Positions 48,046 through 58,872 of a stretch of 64,000 bases of DNA are shown piece by piece. The stretch is from Thalassomonas sp. RHCl1. GTDB lineage: Bacteria; Pseudomonadota; Gammaproteobacteria; Enterobacterales; Alteromonadaceae. The notes below the pieces were generated by a model that saw only the letters and a list, made by a program, of their open reading frames with translations, did not search any database and had not been told where the DNA came from. The stretch spans positions 403,469 through 467,468 of the forward strand of contig NZ_CANDNZ010000004.1 of the NCBI RefSeq assembly GCF_947387555.1, written 5' to 3'. The translations under genes were made by a program, and so were the position numbers. Every line of letters begins with the position of its first letter. Position 1 is the stretch's first letter.

Positions 48046-48954
48046 TTACAGCATAAGGCCGTCATCCTGCTCTTCGGCCACAGTATCAAGCACCCAATCG
48101 CGAAAGGCGGCTATCTTACCTATATCAAGCTGATGCTCGCGGCACACAATGTAATAAGCATTTTTACTGATCAGCACATCATTAAAAGGCTGTACCAGGC
48201 GGCCGGAGTCGATATCCGGCTTTGCCAGTACGCTATGGGCCAGTGCCACCCCCTGTCCGTGGATTGCTGCCTGCAATACCATGGAAGAGTGACTGAAAAT
48301 AGGGCCGTGGTTAACATTCATGCCTTTAACCCCAACCTCTTTAAACCAGCGTTTCCAGTCCCGGCGCGAGGTATCGTGCAACAAGGTATGCTGGGCCAGG
48401 TCATTGACTGTATACAGCGGTTTTTTGCCACTGAGCAGCAAAGGAGAACAAACCGGCACCAGGTATTCGGTATGCAATTGATCGGCATGCACATTGGGCC
48501 AACGGCCGCGGCCGTTATAAATGGCGACATCAACATCTTCGGTTAAAGAGTTATCCGGCTGATCAACCGCCTTGATCCTGACATCAATATCCGGATGCAA
48601 GACATTAAACGCCGTCAAACGCGGCACCAGCCACTGAATAGCAAAGCTTGGCTGTAAACTTACCGTGATCGCCCCTTTCGCCCCCCGGGCAAGCAAACGC
48701 TCGGTGGCATCGTTGATGGAAGTGAAAATATCTTTTATGTCGAGAAAATAAGCCTGCCCTTCTTCGGTCAGCAGCAAGGCACGATTTTTTCGCATAAATA
48801 ACTTAATACCCAAATGCTCTTCCAATGATTTGATCTGGTGGCTGATCGCCGCCTGGGTCACAAATAATTCTTCGGCAGCCCGGGTAAAACTTAATTGCCT
48901 CGCCGAGGCTTCAAAAGCTCGTAAGGCATTGAGGGGTGGGAGTCTATTAGCCAA
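48046..48954 (-). CDS. gcvA: LysR-type transcriptional regulator GcvA
   Basis: 302 aa. N-terminal winged HTH begins NRLPPLNALRAFEASARQLSF and contains ELFVTQAAISHQIKSLEEHL, very close to E. coli GcvA, which controls the glycine cleavage genes. The C-terminal periplasmic-binding-like effector domain follows (SLQPSFAIQWLVPRL). Placement beside the ygdD/rlmM genes matches E. coli. Its targets, gcvTHP, are not in the window. Confidence 0.9.
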   Translation of the reverse strand: MANRLPPLNALRAFEASARQLSFTRAAEELFVTQAAISHQIKSLEEHLGIKLFMRKNRALLLTEEGQAYFLDIKDIFTSINDATERLLARGAKGAITVSLQPSFAIQWLVPRLTAFNVLHPDIDVRIKAVDQPDNSLTEDVDVAIYNGRGRWPNVHADQLHTEYLVPVCSPLLLSGKKPLYTVNDLAQHTLLHDTSRRDWKRWFKEVGVKGMNVNHGPIFSHSSMVLQAAIHGQGVALAHSVLAKPDIDSGRLVQPFNDVLISKNAYYIVCREHQLDIGKIAAFRDWVLDTVAEEQDDGLML

Positions 48955-49266
48955 AATTGTCCTATGTGTTATATATGATTATTCACGTTTATGTGATGTT
49001 TATTCATGTCGAACGTCTGAAAGTTTTTAACTTTGCCGCCAACTTACTATTCATTAGTTTTTCTAATGAATAACATTATAAATAGTCATTTTTCATTTGG
49101 CTACAACTAGATTATTATTTGCACCGTAGATGAAGGACTTCATCACTAACCCATTAATAGATGGGCAATAAGCAGAAAGTGTTTCCCAACCCACCTTCTG
49201 CAGAGCTAGTTACAGGTCCGTGAAACATCTATAAGGATCATTGACGTTATTTAAACAGGTACCATT
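48955..49266. other. 312-bp gap between divergent gcvA and the secreted-peptide gene
   Basis: A/T-rich region expected to hold two divergent promoters. It carries a perfect 10-bp inverted repeat (49048-49072) and a looser one at 49172-49197 (gcagaa/ttctgc). No gene and no known riboswitch is visible. Confidence 0.5.
49048..49072. promoter_or_regulatory. Perfect inverted repeat between gcvA and the secreted-peptide gene
   Basis: Arms tattcattag/ctaatgaata with a 5-nt T loop. A/T-rich, no GC stem, so a terminator role is weak; an operator for GcvA (LysR-type regulators usually bind next to their own gene) or for the divergent peptide gene is possible. LysR boxes are normally T-N11-A interrupted dyads, which this could contain. 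Confidence 0.4.
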
Positions 49267-49536
49267 ATGAAATTAGCACAAAAAATCTCTGTATTAGCCA
49301 TCGCTTTCTTTAGCATTACTTCAGCCCAGGCACTGGAGCTGGTAAAAGCCGACACTATCAACCACAACGAAGTCATGAATCAAATCAAGGTTAGCCTTGC
49401 CGATTCAATCAAACTGACCCCGGTAAGCTTTGTCAGCGCACAGCAAACAGCTCAGGCATTATTAGCCAAGCAAGAGCGCGTTAATGCTAGAAATACTACC
49501 GCTAACCTTGCTAAAAGCGAGATGATTTCTGAATAA
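49267..49536 (+). CDS. Small secreted protein of unknown function
   Basis: 89 aa. Sec signal peptide (MKLAQKISVLAIAFFSITSAQA, cleavage near residue 22), then a mature chain of about 67 residues rich in Ala, Gln, Lys and Asn with no cysteines, predicted helical. I do not recognise a family. The gene stands alone: a 312-bp upstream region and its own strong terminator (49574-49599) indicate independent, possibly high-level expression. Start supported by AACAGGTACC upstream, a weak ribosome site. Confidence 0.65.
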   Translation: MKLAQKISVLAIAFFSITSAQALELVKADTINHNEVMNQIKVSLADSIKLTPVSFVSAQQTAQALLAKQERVNARNTTANLAKSEMISE

Positions 49537-49573
49537 GCTCCAGAATATCACCCGCAGGCAAAAAGTCGAAATA

Positions 49574-49599
49574 AAAGGTGTCACAGACACCTTTTTTTA
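49574..49599 (+). terminator. Rho-independent terminator downstream of the secreted-peptide gene
   Basis: 10-bp perfect stem aaaaggtgtc/gacacctttt with a 3-nt loop and a run of seven T (49593-49599). Confidence 0.93.
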
Positions 49600-49800
49600 T
49601 GTCCAGAAAAAGGTATGCTGCAATCCAATGGATACAAAAGCGCAGCAATGCCTGAAATTTTCCTTATCACAAGGCTTCAGGGCAAGAAGAGAGCCAACAT
49701 GGGCTTTAAAGGGCTAGAAAAGCGAAATTAAGCGGTTTGTCGGTAAAGGAAGAATATATAGCAAGAGCGGGCAGAAACCCGCTCCTGTAGATCTCAGGGG

Positions 49801-50655
<855 letters not shown>

Positions 50656-50707
50656 TTATTGATAAAAAGAAAAACTTTGCATTTTGATTTATGCCTTAGC
50701 ATAAAGC

Positions 50708-50743
50708 AAAAGTGCTTATTTATAAGTATAAATAAGCACTTTT
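50708..50743 (-). terminator. Strong hairpin between DUF819 and kdsA
   Basis: 15-bp perfect stem aaaagtgcttattta/taaataagcactttt with a 6-nt loop; the minus-strand end of the stem gives TTTTGC. It lies 25 bp past the DUF819 stop and probably ends that transcript, uncoupling kdsA from the upstream operon. Confidence 0.75.
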
Positions 50744-50767
50744 AACGGATATTTTAAACGCGGAAAC

Positions 50768-52039
50768 TTAGGAGATGGCTTGTAATATCTGTCCGCATAA
50801 CCAGGCCATATAAGTTCCTACGGTATAACCAAGCACGGCCAACAAGACACCTACCGGCGCCAGCGACGGGTGGAAAGTTGAAGCCACCACAGGGGCCGAA
50901 GCCGCACCGCCGACATTCGCCTGGCTACCTACTGCCATATAAAACAGCGGCGCCTTAATAAGCTTAGCAACCACCAGCATCAAGCTGGCATGGATCAACA
51001 TCCAGATAATACCGATGACAAAGTAGATAGGCGCATCGGCAATCATAGTCACATCCATCTTCATACCGATAGTGGCGATAAGCACATAAAGGAAGGCTGA
51101 GCCCACTTTGGAAGCACCGGCTCCTTCAAGCTCCCTTACCCGGGTAAAAGATAAAATAATACCAACGGTAGTGGCAAAAATGATCATCCAGAAGAATTTA
51201 CTGTGGAAACTGAAATTCTTTAAGTCAGGATGGTTTTCAACGAAATACGGGGTCACGGTATCGGCAAACAAATGAGCAAAGCCGGTAACACCTAAACCGA
51301 TAGCCAGGATGATCATCAAATCAGGTAAAGTGGCGATACGTGAATGCTGCTGGTGGAAGTTTTCCACCTTCTCTTTTAATGCATCAATAGCACTGACATC
51401 GGCGCCGGTCTTCGCATCTATGGTTTTCGCCTTGGATGCCATGATCAGCAGTACCGCCATCCATAAGTTGGCAACAATAACATCTACCGTCACCATGGCG
51501 GAGAAGATCTGATCGCCGGCTTCATAAATTTCCTTCATTGCCGCCTGGTTGGCACTACCGCCAATCCAGCTACCTGCAACCGTGGTCATACCGCGCCATA
51601 CCGCTTCAGGGCCTTGTACGCCAAGCAGCTCAGGACTGATAGCAGAAACAACCAATATCGCAATAGGTCCGCCGATAACAATACCTATGGTACCGGTAAA
51701 GAATAAAATAATCGCTTTACTGCCAAGCCCCATAATGGCCTTTAAATCGACGCTTAAGGTCAGCAACACCAGACAGGCAGGCAATAAATAACGGGAAGCA
51801 ACGTAATAAAGCTTGGACTCTTCGCCGTTAACCACGCCGAAGGTGTTTAACAGCGAGGGTAAAAAGTAACACACCAGTACCGCAGGTACTACGCTATAAA
51901 ACTTCTTCCAAAAACTATTGGTGCTGTGGGCGGTGTAAAACACCAATCCCAGCATGATTGCCAGAAAACCCATGATAGTCGCATCATTGGTGATCATCGG
52001 GGCATGGTGAACAGCTTCAGTCAGATTTGCTGCAGACAT
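50768..52039 (-). CDS. DUF819 family membrane transporter-like protein
   Basis: 423 aa, about ten to twelve membrane helices. The DUF819 (YjcL) pattern is visible: TIMGFLAIMLGLVFYTAHS, ALPACLVLLTLSVDLKAI-like segment (RYLLPACLVLLTLSVDLKAI), TVAGSWIGGSANQAAMKE and the final SQANVGGAASAPVVAS, which resembles motifs of the sodium:solute repeat families. Substrate unknown. It interrupts the widely conserved prfA-prmC-sirB2-sirB1-kdsA order, so it is an insertion relative to E. coli; codon use does not look foreign by eye. Confidence 0.85.
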   Translation of the reverse strand: MSAANLTEAVHHAPMITNDATIMGFLAIMLGLVFYTAHSTNSFWKKFYSVVPAVLVCYFLPSLLNTFGVVNGEESKLYYVASRYLLPACLVLLTLSVDLKAIMGLGSKAIILFFTGTIGIVIGGPIAILVVSAISPELLGVQGPEAVWRGMTTVAGSWIGGSANQAAMKEIYEAGDQIFSAMVTVDVIVANLWMAVLLIMASKAKTIDAKTGADVSAIDALKEKVENFHQQHSRIATLPDLMIILAIGLGVTGFAHLFADTVTPYFVENHPDLKNFSFHSKFFWMIIFATTVGIILSFTRVRELEGAGASKVGSAFLYVLIATIGMKMDVTMIADAPIYFVIGIIWMLIHASLMLVVAKLIKAPLFYMAVGSQANVGGAASAPVVASTFHPSLAPVGVLLAVLGYTVGTYMAWLCGQILQAIS

Positions 52040-52061
52040 AATTTCTCCGTGGTTCTTATTA

Positions 52062-52862
52062 TTAATGTATTACGGTATCGGCAATACGTATGTTATCTAG
52101 TTGTAATTTCAGCAGCTGAGCCGCCGGGTCCTTGGGGCATTGCTCAACAAAAAACCGGTAGTCGTCGTAAGCCACTTTAAAACAATCGAGCTGATGTAAT
52201 AAAAAGCCGCGATCTCTGCGCTCAAACGGGTCATCCGGGCGCATCGCCAGTAAAACATCGACACATTTGAGCGCCAAGTCAAATACCTGTTCGCGAATCA
52301 GGGCATTTTTAATTGAAGTGATATGATCCAGCAACAAACTCTTGTGGCTGATCGGCAGCAGCTCCTGCTGGCTCGGATCCCCTTCGATATCGTCCATGCG
52401 TTTATCCAGCTCATGCCAGTTCAGGGATTCACCGGTCACCGGGTCGAAAATAATGGCATAGATATCATCACACACCACGCGGATCATATTCTTTTCCGGT
52501 ACATAGATAATATCGACGTCAAAGCCGCATTCGGTGATGATGTGATGGATCAGGATCACTTTTAAACTCGGCGCCAGGGCGCGAAAATGAATACCGGACT
52601 CCAGGCGGTGGCCGGTTAACGGCCAAAAATCCCGGTATTCATCCAGAAACAGATGGCGAACAAACAATTCATTGATCAGTTGCTCTACCTGCTCCAGCGG
52701 CTCGTCTATTTCTTCAATAACCGCCAGGCATTCTTTGATCAGTTTATCCAGGGCATCGGCGAAAATACCGGAAGAAGCAAAAATATGCTCTTCGAGTAAC
52801 ACCACCGACTGGATTAAATCTTTTTCATCCGATTTTATCTCGGACAACAACAAGTCATTCAT
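52062..52862 (-). CDS. sirB1: SirB1 family protein (YchA-like)
   Basis: 266 aa, soluble. The transglutaminase-like SirB1 N-terminal part includes the segment ELFVRHLFLDEYRDFW followed by LESGIHFRALAPSLKVILIHHI; the C-terminal third has two TPR-like helical repeats (DLALKCVDVLLAMRPDDPFE). The molecular function is not established. Its place between sirB2 and kdsA is the conserved one apart from the DUF819 insertion; a catalytic Cys-His-Asp triad is not evident. Confidence 0.88.
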   Translation of the reverse strand: MNDLLLSEIKSDEKDLIQSVVLLEEHIFASSGIFADALDKLIKECLAVIEEIDEPLEQVEQLINELFVRHLFLDEYRDFWPLTGHRLESGIHFRALAPSLKVILIHHIITECGFDVDIIYVPEKNMIRVVCDDIYAIIFDPVTGESLNWHELDKRMDDIEGDPSQQELLPISHKSLLLDHITSIKNALIREQVFDLALKCVDVLLAMRPDDPFERRDRGFLLHQLDCFKVAYDDYRFFVEQCPKDPAAQLLKLQLDNIRIADTVIH

Positions 52863-52990
52863 TTAATTTATTTGTTTACTATAAAAAACAGCAAAAAAGT
52901 CAGCTATCGCGAATTAATCCTCTTCTATGGGGATTAATCGGCATTTTTAAAGTCAAAATGCCCTTGGCAACGGCTTTTTCTTATTAAGCC

Positions 52991-53359
52991 CTATAAAAAC
53001 ATGGTTTCTTTGGTCATGGCCAGGCGAAAAACCAGCATCACCCACCCCATGGCCCCCAGGTAACCAATGAACTGCATCATACGGTTTCTGGCCAGTTTCA
53101 AGGTATAGTAGCCGGTAAAGATATAGGCAACCACCGCCAATAGCTTCTCTCCCAGCCATAACTGCTCCAGCGGGTTGATCATCAGCTTCACCGCCATGGC
53201 GACACCTAAGGCCAGCAGCAAGGTATCAATGACATGCGGGGTAATTTTAACGACTTTTTTCGTTAACCAGGCCGACTCGGTTAACGTCCAGACAAAACGT
53301 AAGGTAAACAAGGCAATGCTCAGCACCGCAAGTGTCATATGAAGATGTTTGAACATCAT
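52991..53359 (-). CDS. sirB2: SirB2 family membrane protein
   Basis: 122 aa, four membrane helices. Family pattern: FKHLHMTLAVLSIALFTLRF at the N-terminus, then VVKITPHVIDTLLLALGVAM and KLARNRMMQFIGYLGAMGWVM. Function unknown. It starts 10 bp after prmC ends and is followed by sirB1 after 128 bp, so it belongs to the hemA-prfA-prmC group. Confidence 0.92.
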   Translation of the reverse strand: MMFKHLHMTLAVLSIALFTLRFVWTLTESAWLTKKVVKITPHVIDTLLLALGVAMAVKLMINPLEQLWLGEKLLAVVAYIFTGYYTLKLARNRMMQFIGYLGAMGWVMLVFRLAMTKETMFL

Positions 53360-53369
53360 AATAATTCCT

Positions 53370-54278
53370 TTAATTTTTAAGTTTATTAATTATCCAGTTT
53401 GCCTGGGTGATCCTGTCATTACCGGCAAAGTCTTTAGTGGTTTTGGCATCCGTATAACCTAAATCGGTTAAAATCTTGCGGACCGCCTGTCCCTGCTCAA
53501 AACCATGCTCAAAATAGAGGCTGCCGCCGTCGGTCAAATAATCTTTGGCCCCGGTGGCTATGGTGATAATATCCGCCAGGCCGTTTTCTGCCGCCACCAG
53601 CGCCGTTTCAGGTTCAAAGCGCACATCTCCTTCACTGAGATGTTTATCCCCGCCATCGATATAGGGGGGATTAGAGACGATAACCTCGAACTTTTTATCC
53701 TTTGCTACCTGCTTGAACCAGTCACTTTGGTAGATATTGACCCGCTCCAGCTTTAACTGCCGGGCATTTTCCCGGGCAAGCATCACCGCATCGGCATTAA
53801 AGTCCACCGCATCAAGTTGCCAACCCGGCTGCTCCGAGGCCAAAGCCAGGGCAATTGCCCCGGTGCCGGTACCGAGATCCAGGCAGTTTAGCTTATTTTG
53901 CGGATGACACGCCAGCACTTGCTCTACCAGTACCTCAGTATCGGGTCTGGGGATCAAAGTGGCAGGAGATACTTTTAACGGCAGCGACCAGAACTCTTTT
54001 ATGCCGGTAATATATGCTACCGGCTCGCCGTTTTGTCTGCGCTCAAGCAGCCGGGTAAAATGCTCAAACACCTCATCGGCAATGATTTTTTCCGGCCAGG
54101 TATGCAAATAGCTGAGCTCTTTGCCCAGCACATGACACAACAAGACCTGGGCATCGAGCTTGGCACTGTCGGAGGTTTCAAGCAACAAAGCCGCCCCCTG
54201 CTCAACTAACCGGGCAAGGGGCGCATTACACATGGATGTTTGCAAAGTATTAACACTCACTGAAACTGGGGCCGGCAA
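53370..54278 (-). CDS. prmC: Release factor glutamine methyltransferase
   Basis: 302 aa. N-terminal helical domain (LLCHVLGKELSYLHTWPE), SAM-binding CLDLGTGTGAIALALA near residue 140 and the catalytic motif VSNPPYIDGGD around residue 212, where N-P-P-Y positions the glutamine substrate. It methylates the GGQ glutamine of release factors 1 and 2, and its gene follows prfA, which encodes one substrate. The first about 15 residues could be dispensable if translation starts at the Met at residue 16 (MCNAPLARL). Confidence 0.96.
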   Translation of the reverse strand: MPAPVSVSVNTLQTSMCNAPLARLVEQGAALLLETSDSAKLDAQVLLCHVLGKELSYLHTWPEKIIADEVFEHFTRLLERRQNGEPVAYITGIKEFWSLPLKVSPATLIPRPDTEVLVEQVLACHPQNKLNCLDLGTGTGAIALALASEQPGWQLDAVDFNADAVMLARENARQLKLERVNIYQSDWFKQVAKDKKFEVIVSNPPYIDGGDKHLSEGDVRFEPETALVAAENGLADIITIATGAKDYLTDGGSLYFEHGFEQGQAVRKILTDLGYTDAKTTKDFAGNDRITQANWIINKLKN

Positions 54279-54307
54279 TTAACGGTGCGATTAACGATAT
54301 TAACCGA

Positions 54308-55399
54308 TTAATCGTTTTGCTCCGCCAGGGCTGCCAGCAGATCCGCCTGGTTTTCCTGTAAAATAGGCTCCATTACCAGCTGTAAGTTACCTTCGATCAC
54401 TTCATTTAACCGGTACAAGGTTAAATTAATGCGGTGATCTGTCATCCGCCCCTGGGGATAGTTATAGGTACGGATCCGCTCGGAGCGGTCGCCACTGGCC
54501 ACCAGGCTACGACGGGAAGATTCTTCTTCGCTGCGGCGCTTATCGTCTTCTGCCTGCTGTAATCTTGCCTGCAAGACCGACATCGCCTGGGCGCGGTTTT
54601 TATGCTGGGAACGCTGATCCTGACATTCCACCACGACACCGGTAGGAATATGGGTAATACGAATGGCGGAGTCGGTTTTGTTAACGTGCTGTCCACCGGC
54701 GCCCGATGCCCTGAAGGTATCGACTTTCAAGTCGGCCTTATTGATTTCAATGGCTTCCGATTCGGGAATTTCCGGCATCACCACTACGGTACAGGCCGAG
54801 GTATGTACCCGTCCCTGGGATTCGGTTTCCGGTACCCTTTGTACCCGGTGACCGCCGGACTCAAATTTCATCTGGCCGTAAACCCCTTCACCGACGATTT
54901 TGGCGATAATTTCTTTAAAACCGCCCTGCTCGCTTTCATTGGCATTCATCAATTCGATGCGCCAGCCCTGCTTTTCGGCATAACGGCTGTACATACGGAA
55001 GATATCACCGGCAAAAATCGCCGCTTCATCACCACCGGCACCGGCACGGATCTCCACGAAACAGTTGTTGTCGTCATTGGGATCTTTAGGCAGCAACAGA
55101 ATTTGTAACTCGCTTTCCAGGTTTTCCAATGCCTCTTTCGCGCCCTTAAACTCTTCCTGCGCCATATCCCGCATATCGGGATCATCGTCTTTCAGCATTT
55201 CTTCGGCGGTGGCGAAATCATTTTCCGCATCTTTATAGGCGGTGAAAACCGAGGTCACTTCTTCAAGTTGGGAGAATTCTTTGGATAAGGCTTTAAATTT
55301 ATCCTGATCCGCTATGGTCTCGGGATCGGATAATAAAGCCTGTACTTCCTCAAAGCGTTCCATTAACACTTCAAGCTTATGGTAAACTGACTTTTTCAT
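54308..55399 (-). CDS. prfA: Peptide chain release factor 1
   Basis: 363 aa (E. coli 360). The peptidyl-hydrolysis motif GGQ is in [19 protein letters not shown] near residue 236, and the stop-codon-recognition segment precedes it ([15 protein letters not shown]). It terminates translation at UAA and UAG. It is followed by prmC 29 bp later and preceded by hemA, the usual gammaproteobacterial order. Confidence 0.98.
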   Translation of the reverse strand: MKKSVYHKLEVLMERFEEVQALLSDPETIADQDKFKALSKEFSQLEEVTSVFTAYKDAENDFATAEEMLKDDDPDMRDMAQEEFKGAKEALENLESELQILLLPKDPNDDNNCFVEIRAGAGGDEAAIFAGDIFRMYSRYAEKQGWRIELMNANESEQGGFKEIIAKIVGEGVYGQMKFESGGHRVQRVPETESQGRVHTSACTVVVMPEIPESEAIEINKADLKVDTFRASGAGGQHVNKTDSAIRITHIPTGVVVECQDQRSQHKNRAQAMSVLQARLQQAEDDKRRSEEESSRRSLVASGDRSERIRTYNYPQGRMTDHRINLTLYRLNEVIEGNLQLVMEPILQENQADLLAALAEQND

Positions 55400-55598
55400 T
55401 AAATAATACTTTTAAATTCGATAATATGTGCTAGCAATGCACCTAGTATATCTAGTCGGGGGGTAAGTCGCAGCTATTTCCTTGGTTATTTCTCAAATAA
55501 TTAGCTTTTCACGGGGAAATCAGCGGAAATACCGGCCATCAAAGTCATTTGTTTCTCTGAACAAAGCTGACAACCGGTCGGTTTAGCGGGAAAAATGT

Positions 55599-56864
55599 CT
55601 ACTTTTGATCCAGGTTGAAAATATCTCTCAGGTAAATCAGCTTATCCAAATCACCGCCCTGGGCCGCCGATTGTAACGCACTGGTGGGGGCATGCATCAG
55701 TTTATTGGTGAGTTTGGTGGCCAGCTCCGCCACTACCGCCTCGGGATTTTTATCGCCTTTGAGCTGCAACAGTGCCTTTTCAATCAAGACATCTCTGTGC
55801 TCCTGACATTGGTTACGGTAACTGAGCACCGCATCCTGGGTATTTAATCCCCTTAACCAGGCCATAAAGCTGTCGGTTTGGGTATTAACCATGCCTTCTG
55901 CCTGTACCGCAGCTTTACGGCGGTTGGCGATATTCTTGGCAATAATGCCCTGCAGGTCATCCACCGTATATAAGAACACGTCTTCAAGCTCCGCCACCTG
56001 CTCTTCGATATCCCGCGGCACCGCCAGGTCTACCATAAAAATAGGCTGGTGCTTGCGTTGCTCAAGCGCATGTTCCACCATGCCTTTACCTATAATAGGT
56101 AAGGTCGAACCGGTTGAGCTGATGACAATATCGGCATTGCTGATTTGTTCCGGGATCTGCGCCAGGGTGATAACATCCGCGCCGACCTGCTCCGCCATGC
56201 CCTCTGCCCGGGCCAGAGTACGGTTGGCAACGGTAATATTTCCGACATTATTCTCATATAAATGTTTCGCCACCAGTTCAATGGTTTCCCCGGCGCCGAC
56301 CAGCAGCACCCGGACCTTTTTCAGGTTGGCAAAAATATGTTTGGCTAAATTCACCGCAGCAAAAGCAACAGAGACGGCACTGGCGCCGATTTCGGTTTCT
56401 GTCCTGACCTGTTTTGCCACCCCGAAAGTACGCTGGAACAGGCGATCCATGACCAGCGCCATAGAATCTGCGGCTTTTGCCTGACTGTAGGCCTGTTTCA
56501 TTTGCCCGAGAATTTGCGGCTCCCCCAATACCAGGGAGTCCAAGCCACAGGCCACGCGCATCATATGATTGACCGCGGCCTTGTCCTGATGCCAATACAA
56601 ACTCGGGGAAATGGTCGCCCCCGGCACCTGGTGATAGCTTTCCAGCCAGCGCACGATGCGCTCCTGGGTCTGGGCCATATCGCCATCCTGTACCAGGTAT
56701 AACTCGGTGCGGTTACAGGTAGATAAAATAGCAGCTTCGCGACATTGTACAGAAGCAAGCATTTCCTGCAGGGCTTGAGTTAAATGATCAGGACTAAAAG
56801 AAATCTTTTCCCTGACCGCAACGGGTGCAGTTTTATGATTAATACCAACAGCTACTATGGACAT
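55599..56864 (-). CDS. hemA: Glutamyl-tRNA reductase
   Basis: 421 aa. The catalytic Cys is at residue 50 in ILSTCNRTELYLV; the NADPH domain starts VRVLLVGAGETIELVAKHL and includes ISSTGSTLPIIG; a C-terminal dimerisation helix follows. It makes glutamate-1-semialdehyde, the first committed step in tetrapyrrole synthesis by the C5 route. It is divergent from lolB-ispE across a 295-bp gap, as in E. coli. Confidence 0.97.
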   Translation of the reverse strand: MSIVAVGINHKTAPVAVREKISFSPDHLTQALQEMLASVQCREAAILSTCNRTELYLVQDGDMAQTQERIVRWLESYHQVPGATISPSLYWHQDKAAVNHMMRVACGLDSLVLGEPQILGQMKQAYSQAKAADSMALVMDRLFQRTFGVAKQVRTETEIGASAVSVAFAAVNLAKHIFANLKKVRVLLVGAGETIELVAKHLYENNVGNITVANRTLARAEGMAEQVGADVITLAQIPEQISNADIVISSTGSTLPIIGKGMVEHALEQRKHQPIFMVDLAVPRDIEEQVAELEDVFLYTVDDLQGIIAKNIANRRKAAVQAEGMVNTQTDSFMAWLRGLNTQDAVLSYRNQCQEHRDVLIEKALLQLKGDKNPEAVVAELATKLTNKLMHAPTSALQSAAQGGDLDKLIYLRDIFNLDQK

Positions 56865-57159
56865 AATGCTAAATATTCAGCCTCAGTTAAAATATGGCAA
56901 AGGCGCCATCGGCAGATGCCGGCTTTACCACAATATCATTTCAGTCTTTTTTGCGCGGCTAAAACCCCACAAGGACATTTATCATCTGCTTTGAAAAATA
57001 CACCAGATAAATATCATCACGGCGATTATCCGCCATTTTTGCATCTGATACTTTAATCTGAAACAAATAACGCGGTAATTTTACGAAATATCCGCCGTGA
57101 TTGAAAGCACCTCTTGTTCTGTGTTCAAATAGTCATTCATACCATAACGACAAGAGCAC

Positions 57160-57789
57160 ATGATCATCCGCCTGCAACGCTTATTACCCGTCTCACTACT
57201 GCTTATATGGCTCAGTGGCTGCGCGGTTCAACCGCCAGTTCCCTCTGATTCTAGCCTAACTCAGAAAATCAGTGAAAGAAATCAACAACTTTCGGCTTTA
57301 AACAAATGGAAAATATTGGGACGGATCGCCTTTATCCAGGCAGGTAAACGCGAAAGCGCCTCGTTAAACTGGCTTTATGAGCAAGATGATAACGACAATA
57401 CCCGCCAGCGCCTGGATCTGACCGCGCCGCTGGGTATCAATGTCCTGCACCTGGAGTCCGACAACGGCCGCCATGTCCTGGAAGTGGACGGCGAAGAATA
57501 TCACAGCGAAGACCTTGACGCCCTGATCTACTCCCTTACCGGGCTGACCTTGCCGACCCGGGCATTAAGCTACTGGCTCAAAGGCCTGGCTTACCTGCCC
57601 CAGGATAAACTCAGTTATGACAGCGTCACCCGCTTGCCGACCAAACTCACCAGCTTGTATGACAACCGCCTATGGTCGGTAGAGTACCAAAACTACCAGC
57701 TGGTCAACCAACACCGCCTGGCGACTAAATTTACCATCACCCAGGCAGAGCTCAATATCAAAATTCTCGTGAAAAAGTGGACCCTGTAA
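57160..57789 (+). CDS. lolB: Outer membrane lipoprotein receptor LolB
   Basis: 209 aa. Lipobox LSGC at residues 18-21 (Cys21 lipidated), with Ala at +2, fitting an outer-membrane anchor. The mature domain has WKILGRIAFIQAGKRESASLNW and GLTLPTRALSYWLKGL, typical of the beta-half-barrel that takes lipoproteins from LolA. It starts 3 bp upstream of ispE, so the two are co-transcribed. Confidence 0.95.
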   Translation: MIIRLQRLLPVSLLLIWLSGCAVQPPVPSDSSLTQKISERNQQLSALNKWKILGRIAFIQAGKRESASLNWLYEQDDNDNTRQRLDLTAPLGINVLHLESDNGRHVLEVDGEEYHSEDLDALIYSLTGLTLPTRALSYWLKGLAYLPQDKLSYDSVTRLPTKLTSLYDNRLWSVEYQNYQLVNQHRLATKFTITQAELNIKILVKKWTL

Positions 57790-57792
57790 ACC

Positions 57793-58710
57793 ATGGCTTT
57801 ACCCGTAGACAACACTTCCCCGGACAACTTATCTTTAGATAATAAGTTTCACCAGTTTCCGTCACCGGCAAAACTCAACTTATTTTTACATGTCGTCGGC
57901 CGCCGCAGCGACGGCTACCATGAACTGCAAACCCTGTTTCAGTTCCTCGACTATGGCGATACCCTGGAGATAAAAGTCACCGACTGTGGCAACATAACCT
58001 TATTAACCCCGATTGCCGGGGTAGCCGCAGAAGATAACCTGATAGTCAAAGCCGCCACTATGCTGCAACGCGAAGCAAAAGCTTTGGGACAGACAAACTT
58101 ACCCGGAGCCGAAATTAAAATTAATAAAGTGCTGCCCATGGGCGGCGGACTCGGCGGCGGCTCTTCCAATGCCGCCACCGTACTGCTGGCACTCAATGCG
58201 TTATGGCAGCTTAAGCTCAGCACGGAAAAACTCGCCGCTTTAGGTTTAGCCTTAGGGGCCGATGTGCCGGTATTTATTCACGGTTTTGCCGCCTACGCCG
58301 AAGGGGTCGGTGAAAAGCTCACCCCAAGGGATCCCGAAGAATACTGGTATTTAGTCAGTAAACCCGACTGCAGCATCTCCACCGTCAGCGTATTTACCTC
58401 CGATGACCTGCCCCGCAATACCGACCGGCAATTAGCCCAAAGCGCAGACCTAGATGCCTGCCATAACGATTGCCAGGTAATGGTGATAAAACACTATCCC
58501 GAGGTTGCCAAATTACTGTCTTGGTTGCTAGAATACGCGCCGTCTCAAATGACGGGAACCGGCGCTTGTATCTTCTCGCGCTTCGACTCTAAAGCTGAGG
58601 CTTGCCGCATTCAGGCTCAACTCCCTGAAGGGATTGAATCTTTTGTAGCAAAAGGTATCAACCAATCGCCGTTAATACCGGTGATTGAAGCATTGAGCCT
58701 TAATGAGTGA
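57793..58710 (+). CDS. ispE: 4-diphosphocytidyl-2-C-methyl-D-erythritol kinase
   Basis: 305 aa, about 20 residues longer at the N-terminus than E. coli IspE (283); the shared part starts [24 protein letters not shown]. The GHMP kinase ATP loop [20 protein letters not shown] is near residue 115. It phosphorylates CDP-methylerythritol in the MEP pathway, the same route as dxr at 18845. If the real start is an internal codon after the extension, the leader would overlap lolB less; the ATG at 57793 lies 3 bp after lolB stops. Confidence 0.95.
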   Translation: MALPVDNTSPDNLSLDNKFHQFPSPAKLNLFLHVVGRRSDGYHELQTLFQFLDYGDTLEIKVTDCGNITLLTPIAGVAAEDNLIVKAATMLQREAKALGQTNLPGAEIKINKVLPMGGGLGGGSSNAATVLLALNALWQLKLSTEKLAALGLALGADVPVFIHGFAAYAEGVGEKLTPRDPEEYWYLVSKPDCSISTVSVFTSDDLPRNTDRQLAQSADLDACHNDCQVMVIKHYPEVAKLLSWLLEYAPSQMTGTGACIFSRFDSKAEACRIQAQLPEGIESFVAKGINQSPLIPVIEALSLNE

Positions 58711-58872
58711 ATAAAAACTCAAACAAATACCACGTATGTTGGTAAAATGAACACTGGATAAATGTTATTAATTTGCTAGTACTAGTAGTTACCATCAGCG
58801 TTCATTCGCTTTTGGTTAATTGCTACTGCATAGCGTCATATTTTAATGTCAAAAGTTTCTGAGGAACTGACA

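Noticed and set aside
37002..48954. Mobile island hypothesis for the small-gene region
   Set aside because: No integrase, transposase, tRNA-edge repeat or obvious composition break; most genes are conserved chromosomal families.
58846..58872. ATG start of prs at 58846
   Set aside because: The GTG at 58873 has the ribosome site and matches the known Prs start and length.
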